A stretch of 17,448 bases of DNA from Oscillospiraceae bacterium. Lineage in GTDB: Bacteria > Bacillota > Clostridia > Oscillospirales > Ruminococcaceae. The stretch spans positions 1 to 17,448 of the forward strand of contig JAGZUF010000034.1 in the NCBI GenBank assembly GCA_018380115.1, in the 5' to 3' direction. Shown in pieces: positions 15,471-17,448 of the stretch; the first letter of the stretch is position 1; each line of letters starts with the position of its first letter. Both the position numbers and the translations under genes were made by a program. Below the pieces are notes generated by a model that was not told where the DNA came from, ran no database searches, and saw nothing but the letters and a program-made list of their open reading frames with translations.

Positions 15471-16721
15471 ATGAAACACCTGAAAAAGCTTTTGTGCGGC
15501 CTGCTGGCCGCGGCCCTGATGCTTTGCGCCCTGCCCGCAGCGGCGCTGGCCGAGGGCGCGCCCGCCCAGCCTACGCGGACAGAAAGGTTGGAAATCACGG
15601 CGGAAACCCCGCTGACGGACGAGCTGGATACGGAGGGCTGGAAGTGGGAGCCGTCCGGCAATGGCGGCACCCTTACGCTGCAAAACTGTTATATTCAGGT
15701 GAACTCTAGTGGGGCCAGCAGCACCTCCAGTGCAATTTACTTCGGCAATGGCGTAAAAAATGCCACCATCCATCTGGAGGGGAGCAATACGCTGGAGACA
15801 ACGAACGACAACAATGTCTACCTCATCAGCACGGATGCGGACGTGACGTTCACCGGCGGCGAGGATGCCAGCCTGAACTTTGTAGTGCCGGGCAGTGTGA
15901 TGGAATCCAGCTATTTGTTTGGCATTTTTGCCAACAGCCTTGCCATAAAATCGGGCAATATCACCTGCAATACAGAGTTTTGCTTTGTAAACTACGGCGT
16001 AAGTATTGAGGGCGGAAGCCTGACGGTGGACGCCGGGCACATGGCAGGCTCTGACGGGATATACAGTTGCGCCGGAAACGTGAATATTTCGGGCGGCACC
16101 GTGAATATCCACGCCGGGCGCGACGGTATTTTTATTCCCGGCAACGGCGCGTTTGAAAGCGGAGAACAAACGGTGAACATCACCGGCGGTGATGTCACAA
16201 TCAAGGCAGACAACCCCGGCGAAGGGGCGCGGGGTGATGGTATCTATGCCAAAAATGTGATAATTGACACAAATGGAAAAGTGACGGTTTACGGAAGCGA
16301 TGTTGCCATCGATTTGCCTAAAGAGAATGGAAAAGCAGATATTTTGAATATGGGTAAGGGCTCTTCTATTTCTGTTGCAGATACCTCTACATATGGTGTT
16401 TTCAGAGTGAAATACCCGGATAACACCTCTGTCACCATTGCCCCGGCAGATTATTCCGCTGTGGATGCCGCCGAGGCGCAGGCAAAAGCTCTGAACGCAG
16501 AGGACTACAAGGATTTTTCCGCCGTGACGGCGGCGCTGGCGGCTGTGGACAGAAACAAAAACCTTCTGCAGCAAAGCGAGGTGGACGCCATGGCACAGGC
16601 CATTCTGGACGCCGTTGCAGGGCTTGAAAAAAAGCCTGCGCCCACCCCCACGCCCGCCCCGCAGGCGCCTGCCGCAGACGCAGGGCGGAAGGCAAACCCC
16701 AAAACGGGCGTGGCAAAATAA
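15471..16721 (+). CDS. Secreted beta-helix/FIVAR surface protein with NPKTG end
   Basis: This 416-residue exported protein has a typical signal peptide, with KHLKK then a hydrophobic core, and likely cleavage after ALA at residue 27. Residues about 50-320 are short repeated turns rich in Gly, Asn, Thr and Val (NISGGTVNIHAG, NITGGDVTIKAD, SIEGGSLTVDAG), which suggest a right-handed parallel beta-helix. Residues about 326-388 form a FIVAR-like helical module, followed by a Pro/Thr/Ala linker and NPKTG, then only VAK and the stop. The hydrophobic and basic tail expected after a sortase motif is missing, so cell-wall anchoring is doubtful. AAAGGAG precedes the ATG. The middle of the gene is visibly AT-richer than its 3' module, which exists as a second copy at 15001-15199. 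Function is unknown; adhesion or glycan binding is a guess. Confidence 0.85.
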   Translation: MKHLKKLLCGLLAAALMLCALPAAALAEGAPAQPTRTERLEITAETPLTDELDTEGWKWEPSGNGGTLTLQNCYIQVNSSGASSTSSAIYFGNGVKNATIHLEGSNTLETTNDNNVYLISTDADVTFTGGEDASLNFVVPGSVMESSYLFGIFANSLAIKSGNITCNTEFCFVNYGVSIEGGSLTVDAGHMAGSDGIYSCAGNVNISGGTVNIHAGRDGIFIPGNGAFESGEQTVNITGGDVTIKADNPGEGARGDGIYAKNVIIDTNGKVTVYGSDVAIDLPKENGKADILNMGKGSSISVADTSTYGVFRVKYPDNTSVTIAPADYSAVDAAEAQAKALNAEDYKDFSAVTAALAAVDRNKNLLQQSEVDAMAQAILDAVAGLEKKPAPTPTPAPQAPAADAGRKANPKTGVAK

Positions 16722-16858
16722 ATATGCAGCAGATAAGCAGGGCCCCCTGCTCCGGCTATACGCCGGGCGACGCAGGCCGCGGCCGGCAAATAAGCAGGGA
16801 CAAAAAATTTTGTTAAGGCGGCGGGGCAGGTGCTGTACGTGAAATACAATTCCTCCAT

Positions 16859-16874
16859 GCGTGAAATTTCACGC
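16859..16874. promoter_or_regulatory. Perfect 16-bp palindrome, possible operator
   Basis: GCGTGAAATTTCACGC is a perfect palindrome with an AT-rich centre, the usual form of a dimeric regulator site. The half-site ACGTGAAAT also occurs at about 16837-16845. It lies about 140 bp after the secreted-protein gene, with no start codon I trust nearby. Confidence 0.35.
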
Positions 16875-17055
16875 GCCGCGCGCCCCTTAAGATATGCGCT
16901 GGCAATAGGCTCGTACAGGGCTGGCACAAGCCGCCTCAAGCGCGCTGACGCAGGCGGGCCGCCGCCCCCCTGAAAGGCAGTTTTTGCGTATGGCTTCTTC
17001 CGCTTTTCCTGGCAGCCGCAAAGGGCATCTGCGGAAAGCTTCCCTGATCTGCATC

Positions 17056-17090
17056 AAAAGCTGCCGCCTGCGAGGCGCTGTGCAGCTTTT
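17056..17090 (+). terminator. Hairpin with A/T flanks
   Basis: AAAAGCTGC (17056-17064) pairs with GCAGCTTTT (17082-17090) and encloses CGCCT-GCG-AGGCG. The T-run is short (TTTT), so it is a moderate terminator candidate. Confidence 0.5.
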
Positions 17091-17122
17091 AGACCGGCCG
17101 CTTTGGAGGAACGGTGTGCAAG

Positions 17123-17158
17123 AAAAGCCCGGCGAGCTGACGGCTTGCCGGGCCTTTT
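17123..17158 (+). terminator. Terminator, family copy 3
   Basis: GCCCGGCGAGC (17127-17137) pairs with GCTTGCCGGGC (17143-17153), including one G-T wobble, around a TGACG loop, with AAAA before and CTTTT after. It resembles the hairpins at 12250 and 14910 but follows no gene closely (400 bp after the last one). Confidence 0.75.
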
Positions 17159-17211
17159 GCGCGCACTAGGCGCCAAAAAACGGAAGCGAAAACAGGCGCT
17201 TTTTTGCATCG

Positions 17212-17281
17212 ACGCGCCTTCATGGCGTTGTTTCGGGAAAACAGAGAGGGACGGCGGCCGCCGTCCCTCTCTGTTTTTTTG
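17212..17281 (+). repeat. Composite hairpin repeat, copy C, with 40-bp palindrome
   Basis: GCGCC (17214-17218) pairs with GGCGT (17224-17228), followed by TGTTTCGGGAAA. Bases 17238-17277 form a perfect palindrome with 20-bp arms and no loop (centre GGCGGCCGCC), followed by more T residues. The palindrome with its T-run would act as a strong plus-strand terminator. It matches the degenerate CAGAGGGG/CCCCTCTG hairpin of copy A. Confidence 0.8.
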
Positions 17282-17345
17282 TTTTATATGCTTTCGCGAA
17301 ATGACAACCCCCAGCAGAGCTGGGGAGAGTAAAAAAGCTTTCGCT
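17280..17345. repeat. Dispersed structured element, 66-bp core, copy 2
   Basis: This is 62 of 66 identical to 9353-9418. Hairpin CCCAGC (17310-17315)-AGA-GCTGGG (17319-17324) is fully paired here, inside GCGAAA (17296-17301) and TTTCGC (17339-17344). As in copy 1 it lies directly after a T-run terminator. A 14-codon frame from ATG 17288 is open here but not in copy 1. Confidence 0.85.
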
Positions 17346-17363
17346 TCCGGCATCGAGCGAAGC
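17331..17363 (-). terminator. Minus-strand terminator at element copy 2
   Basis: On the minus strand GCTTCGCT (rc of 17356-17363) pairs with AGCGAAAGC (rc of 17337-17345) with one bulge, followed by TTTTTT (rc of 17331-17336). It would end any transcript entering from the right, outside the window. Confidence 0.7.
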
Positions 17364-17448
17364 GGGAAGAGATGAACAACTTTACGATTGTCAGAAAGAT
17401 AATCTTGGATAAACGGCGCCCGTTTACGGGCCGCAGGGCAAGTGATGC
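17331..17448 (-). ncRNA. Candidate structured RNA, copy 2 (partial)
   Basis: This is the counterpart of 9404-9610, cut by the window end. The hairpin CCCG-TTTA-CGGG (17419-17430) and the block GGGCAAGTGATG (17436-17447) match 9485-9494 and 9502-9513 of copy 1, while the sequence between them and the 66-bp core is not conserved. Strand is inferred from the minus-strand terminator. Confidence 0.4.

Larger units (their letters stand above)
16722..17448. other. Gene-free right end with many hairpins
   Basis: There is no credible gene in these 727 bp. From left to right: an inverted repeat AGCAGGG-CC-CCCTGCT near 16757-16772; a perfect palindrome at 16859-16874; hairpin AAAAGCTGC (17056-17064) pairing with GCAGCTTTT (17082-17090) with inner CGCCT/AGGCG; a family terminator at 17123-17158; the composite hairpin copy C with a 40-bp palindrome; and the second copy of the dispersed structured element, cut off by the window end. 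Confidence 0.65.

Noticed and set aside
17288..17332. Tiny 14-codon frame (MLSRNDNPQQSWGE) in element copy 2
   Set aside because: The equivalent frame in copy 1 has a stop at codon 3, and the conserved bases are better explained by RNA pairing.

Overview
The window looks like chromosome from an anaerobic, high-GC, low-cell-complexity Firmicute, most likely a gut Oscillospiraceae/Ruminococcaceae-type Clostridium relative. This is inferred from several things together: a GC-rich sequence with Gram-positive style ribosome binding sites (AGGAGG-like), a cysteine-rich Mrp/NBP35 scaffold protein of the anaerobe type, a SpoVB-like flippase, a K+-dependent membrane pyrophosphatase, and a secreted FIVAR-domain protein ending in an NPKTG sortase-like motif. 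There are no rRNA or tRNA genes, no CRISPR array, no transposase and no phage genes. The species cannot be named from this sequence alone.

Layout. Positions 194-1150 (minus strand) hold a clearly AT-richer pair: an XRE-type regulator with a C-terminal membrane anchor, followed by a VanZ-like membrane protein. Positions 1604-2848 (minus) hold an Mrp-family Fe-S ATPase gene followed by mscL, read from a consensus promoter (TTGACA-18-TATAAT). Divergent from these, 3113-4263 (plus) holds a PF06541-type membrane protein and a translationally coupled HD-domain phosphohydrolase. After a 611-bp gene-free stretch comes an envelope and lipid cluster at 4875-8993 (plus): a SpoVB/MATE-like flippase, a GT4 glycosyltransferase, a PlsC-type acyltransferase, and an unknown two-TM membrane protein. 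The last three overlap by a few bases and are probably co-transcribed. Next are a 1-kb intergenic region rich in repeats, hppA (10025-12118), a second repeat-rich gap, a lone class B penicillin-binding protein (13128-14765), a pseudogene fragment of a FIVAR protein, and the intact secreted FIVAR/beta-helix protein (15471-16721). The final 727 bp hold no gene but many hairpins.

How the genes fit together: most encode envelope work, namely lipid and glycolipid synthesis, lipid-linked precursor flipping, peptidoglycan cross-linking, turgor release, ion pumping, and a surface or secreted adhesin-like protein.

The most unusual content lies between the genes. A 66-bp sequence occurs at 9353-9418 and 17280-17345 with 62 of 66 bases identical. 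Its differences preserve or improve base pairing, and it is bracketed in both places by an intrinsic terminator on each strand. Beyond it, on the same side in both copies, lies a second conserved structured block. Together these look like a dispersed structured RNA or bidirectional terminator element. Other repeat families are a terminator hairpin present three times (12250, 14910, 17123), a composite of small hairpins present three times (9169, 12463, 17212), an exact 79-bp direct repeat of the plsC 3' end flanking the next gene, and a 93%-identical 199-bp duplication of the FIVAR-NPKTG coding module.
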